Shown: one piece after another, positions 9,699 through 18,118 of the stretch
How the letters are laid out: each line of letters opens with the position of its first letter
How positions within the stretch are numbered: the stretch's first letter is position 1
Origin: Acidipropionibacterium acidipropionici
Lineage (GTDB): Bacteria; Actinomycetota; Actinomycetes; Propionibacteriales; Propionibacteriaceae
NCBI RefSeq assembly: GCF_001441165.1
Contig: NZ_CP013126.1
Coordinates: 2,509,551 to 2,573,550 of the forward strand
Reading direction: 5' to 3'
DNA length: 64,000 nt
Position numbers and translations under genes: made by a program
The notes under the pieces: generated by a model
What the model was told of the DNA's origin: nothing
Databases searched by the model: none
Seen by the model: only the letters and a program-made list of their open reading frames with translations

Positions 9699-11018
9699 TC
9701 AGCCTGCGAGTGCGGTCGTGATGGCGGTGTTGTCCTTGGCGACCTTCGAGGCGTCGCCCCACACGGCGTCCTGGATGAGGAGCTGCCACGGACTGCCGGA
9801 GGCGTTGAAGGCCTCGTTGAAGTTGGTGGCGATCGGGGGCTGGCCGGTGCGCACCGTCTTGTTGGCGATCTGGGTCCGGGGGTCGGCCATGGTGTACCCG
9901 CTCTCCAGGACCTTGAGATTGGAGGCGGTGTCGTTGTTGTCGGCGAAGACGCTCTGCTGAGCCTTCTGGGTCATGAGCCAGGCCAGGAAGTTCCACGCCT
10001 GGGCGGGCTTCTTGCAGTCCTTGCTGATGCCGATCGCATCGCCTCCCAGGAAGGTCGAGGACCCTCCGGAGACGCCTGGGATGGGGGTCACGCCGATCTC
10101 GAACTTCGAGGTCTTGAACAGGGCGCTCACCGAGGTGGCCGGGTAGGGCATCACGCCGACCTTCCCGTTCTGGAAGGGGGCGGTCCAGGTGGCACCGGTC
10201 TCCTCCTTCGAGCCGGCGCCCAGGCCGTTGGACAGCTTGGCGAGGGTCGCGTAGGCCTCGTAGACGGACTTGGCCGCCGCATTGTCGAGCAGGGACTTGG
10301 TGCCGTCATCGCTGATGGCCTTCTGACCGCTGGCCCAGACGCTGGACAGCAGCGTGAACACCAGGGCGCCGCCCGACTGGCCGGCCAGGTAGGAGCCCGC
10401 CACGTCCTTCTTGCCGAGCTTGGCGACGGCGGTGGCGTGGGCGAGGAACTCGGCGATCGTGGTGGGGCCCTTCTCGGGGTTCAGACCGGCCTCCTTGTAG
10501 AGGTCCTTGTTCCACACCATGACCGAGATGTCGGTGACGAAGGGGAGGGTGTACTCCTTGCCGTCGACCGTTCCGGCCTTGATGTGGCCGGTCTGGAGGT
10601 CGGCCTTGTCGGCCAGGCCGTCGATGTTCTTGGTGAGGTCGGTGAAGATGCCCTGCTGGGCCCAGTACGGGATGCGCACGACGTCTCCGGCCAGGATGTC
10701 GGGCAGCGAGTCGGTCTGGACAGCGGCGCCGACCTTGCCCTCGACGTCGTCATTGGGCAGCAGGGAGAGCTTCACCTGGTTCTTGTGGGAGGCGTTGTAG
10801 GCCTTGACGGCATTGGTCGCCTGCTTCTCCAGAGGGGCGCGCGACCACATCGTGATGGTGGCGCCGTCATCGGTGCCGGTCGACGGGATGCTGGCGGCCG
10901 CCTTGGACTCGCCGCTGTCCCCGCAGCCGGTGAGGCCCAGGGCCAGGGCGGTCGTGGTGGCGGCCATCGCTCCGGTGAGCAGACGGCGCCGGCTGAAGGC
11001 ATGAGTGGGGTCGGTCAT
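9699..11018 (-). CDS. ABC sugar-binding lipoprotein, second importer
   Basis: Extracellular solute-binding protein of 439 residues. The start at 11018 (MTDPTHAFSRRRLL) has GAGAGG upstream and gives a Tat-like SRRRLLTG followed by a hydrophobic stretch and lipobox LTGC, after which the mature lipoprotein begins. The body is typical of the MalE/CUT1 class (DILAGDVVRIPYWAQQG, TLPFVTDISVMVWNKDLYKEAGL). It heads the operon binding protein-permease (broken)-permease-GH127. This protein appears intact, which makes the deletion in the adjoining permease more striking. Confidence 0.9.
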   Translation of the reverse strand: MTDPTHAFSRRRLLTGAMAATTTALALGLTGCGDSGESKAAASIPSTGTDDGATITMWSRAPLEKQATNAVKAYNASHKNQVKLSLLPNDDVEGKVGAAVQTDSLPDILAGDVVRIPYWAQQGIFTDLTKNIDGLADKADLQTGHIKAGTVDGKEYTLPFVTDISVMVWNKDLYKEAGLNPEKGPTTIAEFLAHATAVAKLGKKDVAGSYLAGQSGGALVFTLLSSVWASGQKAISDDGTKSLLDNAAAKSVYEAYATLAKLSNGLGAGSKEETGATWTAPFQNGKVGVMPYPATSVSALFKTSKFEIGVTPIPGVSGGSSTFLGGDAIGISKDCKKPAQAWNFLAWLMTQKAQQSVFADNNDTASNLKVLESGYTMADPRTQIANKTVRTGQPPIATNFNEAFNASGSPWQLLIQDAVWGDASKVAKDNTAITTALAG

Positions 11019-11110
11019 CGTGGTACCTCTCGTCCTTGAGACTTGGGAGACGCGTCCCGATGACGTCGTCTCCGCCCAGCATCCCGAAAGGTACGAAATC
11101 CTTTTCTGAG

Positions 11111-11140
11111 AAGCTAGCACCGTTTCGCCGGAACCGTCAA
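11111..11140 (-). promoter_or_regulatory. Promoter of second importer operon with operator-like core
   Basis: On the minus strand TTGACG (11140-11135) and TAGCTT (11116-11111) are separated by 18 bp. The spacer contains CCGGCGAAACGG, a LacI-type operator-like sequence. The divergent lacI gene starts 77 bp away, so autoregulation and control of the importer from the same site is plausible. Confidence 0.45.
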
Positions 11141-11216
11141 CAGGTCACGGAGAGTCTGTGTGGACTGCTAGTGTGACGCCGGTAATGAGGCGTACAAGAG
11201 GCACGGAGGTGGCGCA

Positions 11217-12230
11217 ATGGCAGCGAAGACTCGCGGCGCGACGCTCGGCGACGTCGCCAAGCTGGCCGGCGTGTCGATCGCCACGGCGTCCAAGGCGCTC
11301 AACGGTCGCGCCCAGGTGCGGGACTCCACTCGCGAGAAGGTTTTCAGGGCTGCTTCGGCGCTTGACTTCGTGCCGAACGCGCTTGCCCGGGGGCTGTTGT
11401 TCGGGCAGTCGGGAACGGTCGGCCTGCTCACATCGGATCTCGAGGGGCGATTCTCGCTGCCGATCATGATGGGGGCCGAGGACGCCTTCGGCGCGGGCTC
11501 GACCTCGGTCTTCCTCTGCGACGCCCGGGGAGACCCGATCCGGGAGCAGCACCAGCTCAAGGCGCTGCTGTCGCGGCAGGTCGACGGCCTGATCGTGATG
11601 GGTGCCCGCCCCGATCCCCGGGAGCCGCTGTCGGGCGACGCCGGTGTGCCGGTGGTCTACGCGTATTCGCCGTCGACCGATCCGCAGGACTGCTCGGTGA
11701 CCTCCGACAATGTGGAGTCGGGGCGTCTGGCCGCCGAGCATCTGGTGGCGATCGGACGGGGGAGGATCGGGATCATCACCGGCGACCCGAGCTACGGAGC
11801 CGCCCATGATCGCGTCGAGGGAGTTCTGGAGGCGCTGGCCCGGTCCGGGGCGACGCCGGTGGCAGAGCCGCTCTTCGGGTCGTGGAGCGAGGGCTGGGGC
11901 CGAGGTGCGGCACGGGCCCTGCTGGATCAGCATCCCGACGTGGACGGCGTCATCTGCGGATCCGACCAGATCGCGCGCGGGGCCGTGGACGCACTGCGGG
12001 AGGAGGGCAGGAGCATCCCGGGGGATGTCGCGGTGGTGGGCCATGACAACTGGGAGATCCTGTCCACCGGCTCGCGGCCTCCGTTGACCACGATCGACAT
12101 GAATCTTCAGGAGCTCGGCCGCCGTGCCGCGAACCTGCTCTTCGACGCCATCGGGGGCAATCCGTCGCACGGCGTGGAGAAGTTGCCCTGCCGTCTGGTG
12201 GTGCGCGGGTCGACCCTCTCGACGGTGTGA
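11217..12230 (+). CDS. LacI-family transcriptional regulator
   Basis: DNA-binding regulator, 337 residues. Helix-turn-helix LGDVAKLAGVSIATASKAL at about residues 9-28, hinge LDFVPNALARGLLFGQSGTVG, then a sugar-sensor domain. It is transcribed divergently from the second importer, the classic arrangement of a local repressor. It is followed by a very stable hairpin terminator. The inducer is not identifiable; an arabinose-containing oligosaccharide is the contextual guess. Confidence 0.92.
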   Translation: MAAKTRGATLGDVAKLAGVSIATASKALNGRAQVRDSTREKVFRAASALDFVPNALARGLLFGQSGTVGLLTSDLEGRFSLPIMMGAEDAFGAGSTSVFLCDARGDPIREQHQLKALLSRQVDGLIVMGARPDPREPLSGDAGVPVVYAYSPSTDPQDCSVTSDNVESGRLAAEHLVAIGRGRIGIITGDPSYGAAHDRVEGVLEALARSGATPVAEPLFGSWSEGWGRGAARALLDQHPDVDGVICGSDQIARGAVDALREEGRSIPGDVAVVGHDNWEILSTGSRPPLTTIDMNLQELGRRAANLLFDAIGGNPSHGVEKLPCRLVVRGSTLSTV

Positions 12231-12260
12231 TTTCGAGGGCGTGATGAGGAGAGCACAGAC

Positions 12261-12304
12261 GCCGCGAGGCGCCCGGACCGTCAGAGGTCCGGGCGCCTCG
12301 CGGC
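12261..12304. terminator. Bidirectional hairpin terminator between lacI and the sugar symporter
   Basis: A perfect 19-bp stem (12261-12279 with 12286-12304) and a six-base loop lie between two convergent genes, 30 bp after the lacI stop. No long U-tract follows on either strand. Placement and stability suggest termination in both directions. Confidence 0.75.
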
Positions 12305-12336
12305 GCATGGTCAGGCCGATGGAGCCAGGATCAGAG

Positions 12337-13731
12337 TCAGACTCCGGCCTTCTTGGCGTGGCTGGTGCCCTGGGCCTCGATCTCCTCGAGGGTGTGGCCG
12401 CGGGTCTCGGGGACCCGGAAGCGCACGAAGAGGACGCCGAGGATGCAGATCACGCCGAAGATGGCGAACACCGCCGCCTGGGGCATCGCCTTCGCCATGA
12501 CGGGGAAGAGGAGCCCGACGGCGAAGGAGCCGATCCAGTTGAAGGAGGACGCCAGGCCGGAGGCCCTACCGCGGATGGCCAGGGGGAAGACCTCTCCCAC
12601 CAGCACCCACGTCAGGGGCGCCCAGGTGAAGGAGTAGAAGGCCACGTAGATGCACAGGAAGACCACGATGAGCATTCCCGGCGCGGTGGGCATGACGGCA
12701 TGGATCAACGAGGGCAGCAGGAAGGAGAGCCCCATCACGGTGCCGCCGACGGTCAGCAGGGTCCGGCGATTGAACTTCTCGGCGATGGCGATGTACACCA
12801 GCGATCCCACCACGAGGATGATCCCGTTGATGATGGGCCAGAACAGGGCATCGGTGGCTGCGGAGTTGCCGGCCTTCCCGACGATCTGCGGGATGTAGTA
12901 GAAGATCGCGTTGGCGCCCTGGAACTGCTGGAAGGCGGCCACGCCGACACCTGCGATCACGAGGTAGCGGTACTTCGAGTTGAACAGGCTGGACCACGAC
13001 GTCTTCTCGGCGGCCTGCTCCTCGATCTCGGCGGTCCTCTGGATGTCGGCGATCTCGGCGTCGATGTCCTCGGGCCTGCGGATGTAGCCCAGCACCCTCC
13101 GGGCCTGGGGGATGAGCCCCCTGCGCACCAGGTAGCGGGGCGACTCGGGGAGGTTCAGCACGCCGAGGAAGAGGATCAGCGCCGGCACGGCCGCCAGCGC
13201 GAGCATCAGTCGCCAGCCCCACGACGTGGGCAGGTCCTTGAGCAGGAAATCGACGACATACGAGATGAGCATGCCGGAGACGATCATCGTCTGATTGATG
13301 CCCGAGAGGCTGCCGCGCAGTCGCGCGGGTGCCATCTCGGACATGTAGGCCGGCACCAGTGCCGAGGCGGCGCCCACCGCGAGGCCCAGGATAATGCGGG
13401 AGCACACGAGGAAGACGAGCCCGTTGTGGGGCGATACTCCCGAGAGGAGCGACCCGAGGATGAATACCAGGGCGGAGATCAGGATCATCCGCCGTCGCCC
13501 GAGTCGATCGGCCAGCTGGCCGGCCAGAGCTCCGCCGAAGATCGCCCCGAACATGACCGAGGAGGTCGCGGCCCCGGACTCGAAGCCCTCGTTGATGCCC
13601 CAGTCGGTCTGGAGGAACGGCAGGGCGCCGGTCATGACGCCGATGTCGTAACCGAAGAGGATCCCGCCGAAGGATCCGAAGAAGTAGATGAATTTGCTGG
13701 AGATCTTCTTGTCAGAAGATGCGGAAGTCAT
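12337..13731 (-). CDS. MFS sugar:H+ symporter, sugar-porter family (AraE/XylE-like)
   Basis: Twelve-TM major facilitator of 464 residues from ATG 13731 (MTSASSDKKISSKF, with GGGAGTG upstream). Sugar-porter signatures are present: GRRRMIL after TM2, PESPRYLV after TM6, the QQFQGANAIFYY motif in TM7 and PETRGHTLEEIE at the C-terminus. Located directly divergent from araD-araA, it is most likely the L-arabinose:proton symporter. Given three broken genes in the two ABC importers, it may be the main working uptake route here (inference). Confidence 0.88.
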   Translation of the reverse strand: MTSASSDKKISSKFIYFFGSFGGILFGYDIGVMTGALPFLQTDWGINEGFESGAATSSVMFGAIFGGALAGQLADRLGRRRMILISALVFILGSLLSGVSPHNGLVFLVCSRIILGLAVGAASALVPAYMSEMAPARLRGSLSGINQTMIVSGMLISYVVDFLLKDLPTSWGWRLMLALAAVPALILFLGVLNLPESPRYLVRRGLIPQARRVLGYIRRPEDIDAEIADIQRTAEIEEQAAEKTSWSSLFNSKYRYLVIAGVGVAAFQQFQGANAIFYYIPQIVGKAGNSAATDALFWPIINGIILVVGSLVYIAIAEKFNRRTLLTVGGTVMGLSFLLPSLIHAVMPTAPGMLIVVFLCIYVAFYSFTWAPLTWVLVGEVFPLAIRGRASGLASSFNWIGSFAVGLLFPVMAKAMPQAAVFAIFGVICILGVLFVRFRVPETRGHTLEEIEAQGTSHAKKAGV

Positions 13732-14072
13732 AAGCACTCCCGGGGTCGCCAACCCCACAGATCGGTGTGGTCCGGATGGCCTGAGTGGCCCACCATGGTG
13801 TGTATGCCGGCCGAACACGTCTGATTCCACATCGTCGTGGATCGGTCGGGTCAACCGCGTCCATCGGGTTGACAGCCCACATGTTAGCGTTCACAATTAT
13901 TGAAGGCAACCGCCCCGACGATGTGAGCGAGGAGCTGGACGAAGATGAACAACCGGCCGGTGAGACAGACGGATCCGTCTGATCTGGCGCACGTGAACGT
14001 GTCCAGAGGCATCCTCACCGTAATCTCGGTGGGCAGAAGCCATGATGCAACGATCCCTCAAGGAGTGGAATC
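13732..14072. promoter_or_regulatory. Divergent regulatory region of symporter and araDA
   Basis: No gene is seen here. On the plus strand TTGACA (13869-13874) and CACAAT (13892-13897), 17 bp apart, form a strong araDA promoter, leaving a leader of about 170 nt. A minus-strand TTGACC (13854-13849) may serve the symporter with a weak -10. A second possible operator half (GTGAACG near 13992) lies in the leader. Confidence 0.5.
13882..13895. promoter_or_regulatory. AraR-type (LacI-family) operator
   Basis: TGTTAGCGTTCACA is an imperfect palindrome with the central CG typical of LacI-family sites, close to the TGTGAGCGCTAACA site known for the LacI-type AraR of Corynebacterium. It covers the end of the spacer and the -10 of the araDA promoter, so binding would block RNA polymerase. 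The likely binder is the LacI protein encoded at 16486, downstream of araA. Confidence 0.65.
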
Positions 14073-14789
14073 ATGACCATCCATCTGTCCGAGCTCGACG
14101 CCGGCACACGCGGACTGGTGGCCCAGACCCGCCAGACGGTCAGCGACCTGCATGCCGAGCTGCCCCGCAACAACCTGGTCGTGTGGACGGCCGGCAACGT
14201 GTCTCAGCGGGTCCCCGGGACCGAGCTCTTCGTCATCAAGCCCTCGGGCGTCTCCTATGACGAACTCACCGCCGATGCCATGGTGGTCTGCACGCTCGAC
14301 GGCAAGAAGATCGACGACGGCACCCCGGAGCATCTGCAGCCCTCCTCCGACACCGCGGCCCACGCCTACGTGTACCGCCACATGCCGGAGGTCGGCGGGG
14401 TGGTCCACACCCACTCTCCCTACGCGACGGCCTGGGCCGCGCGCCGAGAGCCGGTGCCGTGTGTGCTGACCATGATGGGCGACGAGTTCGGCGGGGAGAT
14501 CCCGGTCGGGCCCTTCGCGCTCATCGGGGACGACTCGATCGGGCGGGGGATCGTCGAGACCCTCTCCCACTCGAACTCGCGGGCCGTTCTGATGGCCAAT
14601 CACGGCCCCTTCACCATCGGCAAGGACGGCCGAGACGCCGTCAAGGCCGCGGTGATGTGCGAGGAGGTCGCCAAGACCGTGCACTTCGCCCGCCAGCTCG
14701 GCGAGCCGGTGCCGATTCCGGCCGACGACGTCGCGCACCTGTTCGACAGGTACCAGAACGTCTACGGCCAGCACGACGAGAACGCCTGA
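14073..14789 (+). CDS. araD: L-ribulose-5-phosphate 4-epimerase
   Basis: Converts L-ribulose 5-phosphate to D-xylulose 5-phosphate, the last specific step of L-arabinose catabolism. 238 residues. Class II aldolase fold with Zn ligands in HTHSPYA (about residues 110-116) and NHGPFTIG (about residues 177-184), and phosphate-binding GNVSQR and SSDTAAH. The start ATG at 14073 follows AAGGAG. araA follows 59 bp downstream in the same operon; the intervening kinase gene araB is absent. Confidence 0.95.
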   Translation: MTIHLSELDAGTRGLVAQTRQTVSDLHAELPRNNLVVWTAGNVSQRVPGTELFVIKPSGVSYDELTADAMVVCTLDGKKIDDGTPEHLQPSSDTAAHAYVYRHMPEVGGVVHTHSPYATAWAARREPVPCVLTMMGDEFGGEIPVGPFALIGDDSIGRGIVETLSHSNSRAVLMANHGPFTIGKDGRDAVKAAVMCEEVAKTVHFARQLGEPVPIPADDVAHLFDRYQNVYGQHDENA

Positions 14790-14848
14790 CCCTCAGGCGA
14801 TCTCAGTCCGGAACGTGACAATTCAGAACATGACAACAAAGGAGTGAC

Positions 14849-16360
14849 ATGATCAACAATCCGTTCGAGGCCAAGGAGATCTGGTTCTTCACCGGTTCGC
14901 AGGACCTGTACGGTCCCGAGGTGCTGGACCAGGTGGCGGCGCAGTCCAAGGAGATCGCCGCCCAGATCGACGGAGCGTCAACGGTCCCGGTCAAGATCGT
15001 CTGGAAGCCCGTGCTCAAGGACCGCGAGGCGATCCGCACCGCGGCCCTCGAGGCCAATGCCGACGACGCCTGTGTGGGCGTCATCGCCTGGATGCACACC
15101 TTCTCCCCGGCGAAGATGTGGATCCTCGGCATGGACGCCCTCACCAAGCCGCTGCTGCAGCTGCACACCCAGTACGCCGAGAAGCTGCCCTACGCGACAC
15201 TCGACATGGACTACATGAACCTGAACCAGTCGGCCCACGGCGACCGCGAGTTCGGCTACCTGCTCACCCGGCTCGGAAAGAACCGCCGGATCGTGGTGGG
15301 CCACGCATCCCACCCGGACACAGCTCTGCGGATCGGCACCTGGGCCCGTGCGGCCACCGCATGGAACGCGCTGCACCACATGAAGCTCGCCCGTTTCGGC
15401 GACAACATGCGCAATGTGGCCGTCACCGAGGGCGACAAGACCGAGGCCGAGCTGCGTCTCGGGGTCTCCGTCAACACCTGGTCGGTCAACGATCTGGTCG
15501 AGGTGGTGGACGCCGTCGAGGAGTCCTCGATCGACGAGCTCGTCGCGACCTATGACGCGCAGTACGACGTGGCCGAGGAACTGCGTCCCGGCGGGGCCGC
15601 CCGCGAGTCGCTGCGCTACGGGGCCCGGATCGAGCTGGGGCTGCGCAAGTTCCTGGACGACGGCGGCTTCGAGGCCTTCTCGACGAACTTCGAGGATCTC
15701 GGCGGGCTGCGCCAGCTGCCCGGTCTGGCCGTGCAGCGGCTGATGGCCGACGGCTACGGGTTCGGCGCCGAGGGTGATTGGAAGACCGCCGTTCTGGTTC
15801 GGATCGCCAAGATCATGGGCTACGGCCTGGATGGCGGCGCCTCCCTCATGGAGGACTACTGCTACGAGTTCACGCCGGGCAAGGAGAAGATCCTCGGCGC
15901 CCATATGCTCGAGATCTGCCCCTCCCTGACCGGCAAGAAGCCCTCCCTGGAGATCCATCCGCTGGACATCGGTGGCCGTGAGGACCCGGTGCGCCTGGTC
16001 TTCGACGCCGATCCCGCCGACGGCCTGGTGGTGGCCCTGTCCGACATGCGCGAGAGGTTCCGCCTCACCGCCAACATCGTCAAGATCGTCGGCCCCGACG
16101 AGCCTCTGCCCAACCTGCCGGTGGCTCGGGCCGTGTGGGAGCCCGCCCCGTCCTTCCAGACCTCCACCGAGTGCTGGCTGACCTCGGGCGGTGCCCATCA
16201 CACCGTGATGACCACCAACACCGACCGCGAGATGTGGGAGGACCTGGCCGATATCGCCGATATCGAGCTGGCTCTCATCGACGAGGACACCACCGTGCGC
16301 GGGTTCGCGAAGGAGCGTCTGCTGGAGACGGCGATCCACCGTCTCAACGGCGGTCGCTGA
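14849..16360 (+). CDS. araA: L-arabinose isomerase
   Basis: Interconverts L-arabinose and L-ribulose in the cytoplasm using Mn2+. 503 residues, the usual length. N-terminal signature [15 protein letters not shown]; metal/catalytic residues are recognisable in [27 protein letters not shown] and GGAHHTVM, the Glu/Glu/His/His set of the family. AAAGGAG precedes the start. It is the second gene of araDA and is followed by a perfect hairpin. Confidence 0.97.
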   Translation: MINNPFEAKEIWFFTGSQDLYGPEVLDQVAAQSKEIAAQIDGASTVPVKIVWKPVLKDREAIRTAALEANADDACVGVIAWMHTFSPAKMWILGMDALTKPLLQLHTQYAEKLPYATLDMDYMNLNQSAHGDREFGYLLTRLGKNRRIVVGHASHPDTALRIGTWARAATAWNALHHMKLARFGDNMRNVAVTEGDKTEAELRLGVSVNTWSVNDLVEVVDAVEESSIDELVATYDAQYDVAEELRPGGAARESLRYGARIELGLRKFLDDGGFEAFSTNFEDLGGLRQLPGLAVQRLMADGYGFGAEGDWKTAVLVRIAKIMGYGLDGGASLMEDYCYEFTPGKEKILGAHMLEICPSLTGKKPSLEIHPLDIGGREDPVRLVFDADPADGLVVALSDMRERFRLTANIVKIVGPDEPLPNLPVARAVWEPAPSFQTSTECWLTSGGAHHTVMTTNTDREMWEDLADIADIELALIDEDTTVRGFAKERLLETAIHRLNGGR

Positions 16361-16369
16361 TCCTGGCCT

Positions 16370-16393
16370 CCGGTCCGCCGCGCGGCGGACCGG
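16370..16393. terminator. Hairpin after araA
   Basis: A perfect 24-bp palindrome of CCGGTCCGCCG type begins ten bases after the araA stop. There is no U-tract, but stability and position suggest it ends araDA transcription. A second imperfect hairpin (16436-16463) lies in the leader of the downstream lacI gene; TAGAAT at 16424-16429 may be that gene's -10. Confidence 0.65.
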
Positions 16394-16485
16394 AAGGCGA
16401 TCGGCACTGATCAGCACCGATCAATAGAATATGTGGGCCGGCGGGCGCAGTCCCGTCGGCCCGCTCTTACCCAGTCAGGAGTCCG

Positions 16486-17499
16486 ATGTCCGAGACGAGT
16501 CGTCCCCCCGGCATGATGGATGTCGCCCGGCTCGCCGGCGTGTCCCATCAGACCGTGTCGAGAGTCCTCAACAATGCCGACTCGGTGCGTCCGGCCACTC
16601 GGGAGAAGGTGCGTCGCGCCATCGCCGAGCTCGGGTACCGGCGCAACCTGTCGGCGAGGGCCCTGGTCACCAACCGGACGCGCGTGATCGGCGTCGTGGT
16701 GGCCAGAGGCGGCTACTACGGGCCGGGTAGTACCTCCTCGGCGATCCAGACCGCGGCCAGAGGACGCGGCTACGCCACCATCGTGGCGTCGCTGAGGGAC
16801 GGCAGCCCGGGCGAGCTCGCCGCGGTGGTGGACATGCTCACCGACCACGGCGTCGAGGGGATCACGGCCATCGCGCCTCAACTCGGATTCGTGGAGGGGC
16901 TTCGCAAGGTGGCGCGCAGCGTCCCGATCGTCGTCGTGGCCGACGGCTTCGAGGTGAGCGAGGGTATGCACCCGGTCTCGGTCGATCAGCGCCACGGCGC
17001 CCGGCTGGCCACCCAGCACCTCATCGGGCTGGGGCACCGCAGGATCGCGCACATCAGTGGCCCGGACGACTGGTTCGACTCCAGGGAGCGGGTCATCGGG
17101 TGGCGCGAGACCCTGCAGGATGCGGGTCTGGAGGTGCCCGAGGTGATGGTGGGCGACTGGAGCGCCGAGTCGGGCTATGCGATGGGGGGCAGGCTGCTGG
17201 AGGAGGGGCTGCCCGATGCGGTCTTCAGCTCCAACGACACGATGGCCCTGGGGCTGCTGGCCTGCCTGGCGGACCTGGGCATCCGGGTCCCCGACGACAT
17301 CTCCCTGGTGGGCTACGACGACGCCAACGGCGCCGCCTTCTTCCAGCCGCCGCTGACGACGATCCGCCAGCCCTTCGAGGAGCTCGGCGCCCGCTGCGTC
17401 GAGGTGCTCCTCGAGGCGATCGAGGGCCACGAACCCGAGCCTCAGCGGATCCGGCCCTCCCTGCGGGTGCGCCGCTCCTGCCGGCGACACCAGAACTGA
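16486..17499 (+). CDS. LacI-family regulator, probable AraR
   Basis: 337 residues. Helix-turn-helix MMDVARLAGVSHQTVSRVL at about residues 10-28, hinge LGYRRNLSARALVTNRTRVIG, sensor domain ending LRVRRSC. Its position just after araDA suggests it represses araDA and the divergent symporter through the AraR-like operator in their shared promoter and is released by L-arabinose. LacI-type AraR proteins are known in Corynebacterium. The assignment to this operator is inference from context. Confidence 0.85.
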   Translation: MSETSRPPGMMDVARLAGVSHQTVSRVLNNADSVRPATREKVRRAIAELGYRRNLSARALVTNRTRVIGVVVARGGYYGPGSTSSAIQTAARGRGYATIVASLRDGSPGELAAVVDMLTDHGVEGITAIAPQLGFVEGLRKVARSVPIVVVADGFEVSEGMHPVSVDQRHGARLATQHLIGLGHRRIAHISGPDDWFDSRERVIGWRETLQDAGLEVPEVMVGDWSAESGYAMGGRLLEEGLPDAVFSSNDTMALGLLACLADLGIRVPDDISLVGYDDANGAAFFQPPLTTIRQPFEELGARCVEVLLEAIEGHEPEPQRIRPSLRVRRSCRRHQN

Positions 17500-17876
17500 C
17501 CGACGGCCCAGCCCCAGAGCACCGAAAAGCCGCTCCCACAAGGATGTTTCACCTTGCGGGAGCGGCTTTCTCTGCGGTGTCCGAGAGAGGACTTGAACCT
17601 CTGGCAGACAGCGCCGTGACAAGGTGAAACGCTCGCAACAGACCTTGGCATGCCCAGTACGTGCCCATTCACACCCTGTTCCTGGTTCTCGATGCCCTGT
17701 CGGGTCCCACCCCGGCTGTGGAGCGCCTCGTGCGCGACGATACCGCGCACCTCGCCGATCCCATCGCACAGATCCAGCGCATCGAGCTCGGCCTCGTCGA
17801 GCGGCTCGCGCCGGTGCTCGGCCCAGGCCAGCTCCAGGCCGGCGTTGAGAATCTTGGACAACGGGTCCAGTGCCAT
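17442..17876 (-). CDS. Hypothetical protein, reads out through the att site
   Basis: Unrecognised ORF of 144 codons beginning at ATG 17876 with an excellent GGAGG seven bases upstream. The first 65 or so residues (MALDPLSKILNAGLELAWAE at the start, acidic and helical, then VRGIVAHEALHSR) look like real protein. The rest crosses the CGTGCCCA repeats, the att core and the terminator and is Arg-rich nonsense. The native 3' end was probably elsewhere or the gene is truncated by integration or decay. A small accessory protein of the element is the most that can be said. Confidence 0.4.
   Translation of the reverse strand: MALDPLSKILNAGLELAWAEHRREPLDEAELDALDLCDGIGEVRGIVAHEALHSRGGTRQGIENQEQGVNGHVLGMPRSVASVSPCHGAVCQRFKSSLGHRRESRSRKVKHPCGSGFSVLWGWAVGQFWCRRQERRTRREGRIR
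17526..17569. terminator. Bidirectional terminator at the element's left edge
   Basis: An 18-bp stem with one mismatch (17526-17543 with 17552-17569), flanked by AAA on one side and TTT on the other, works in both directions. On the plus strand it ends the lacI gene. On the minus strand it was probably the original terminator of tRNA-Leu before the element inserted at 17577. Confidence 0.8.
17577..17601. repeat. Distal attachment site (att), 25-bp copy of tRNA-Leu 3' end
   Basis: These 25 bases are identical to 23743-23767, which is the 3' end of the tRNA-Leu gene plus one flanking base. No other tRNA parts are present here. A tRNA 3' fragment 6.1 kb from the intact gene, in the same orientation, is the hallmark of site-specific integration. 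Confidence 0.88.
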
Positions 17877-18118
17877 GAGGTCCTCCTTTCACGAAGACAA
17901 CGGATCTCCATCACCTGTGCACCGGCACGACGTCCAGCCTCGGACGACCACAGGTGCCAGAGCGATGAGATGCCCACGCGAGGTATGGCCGGTGTCAGAG
18001 GATGCCGGGTCCTTCGATGAGCGAAGCGAGACGTTATGCGAAGCCAGAGAAGGAATGCCGCATGGTAGAAGAAGCCGGCAAAGCAGCGGCGTCCCCAAGG
18101 ATCGCATTGCTAGAACAC

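Noticed and set aside
17577-17660. Possible second tRNA gene
   Set aside because: Only the last 24 bases of tRNA-Leu are present; no anticodon or acceptor 5' half. It is an attachment site.
17661-18020. Plus-strand 119-codon frame inside the element
   Set aside because: It is antisense to the ORF at 17876, which has a much better ribosome binding site, and shows no coding features.
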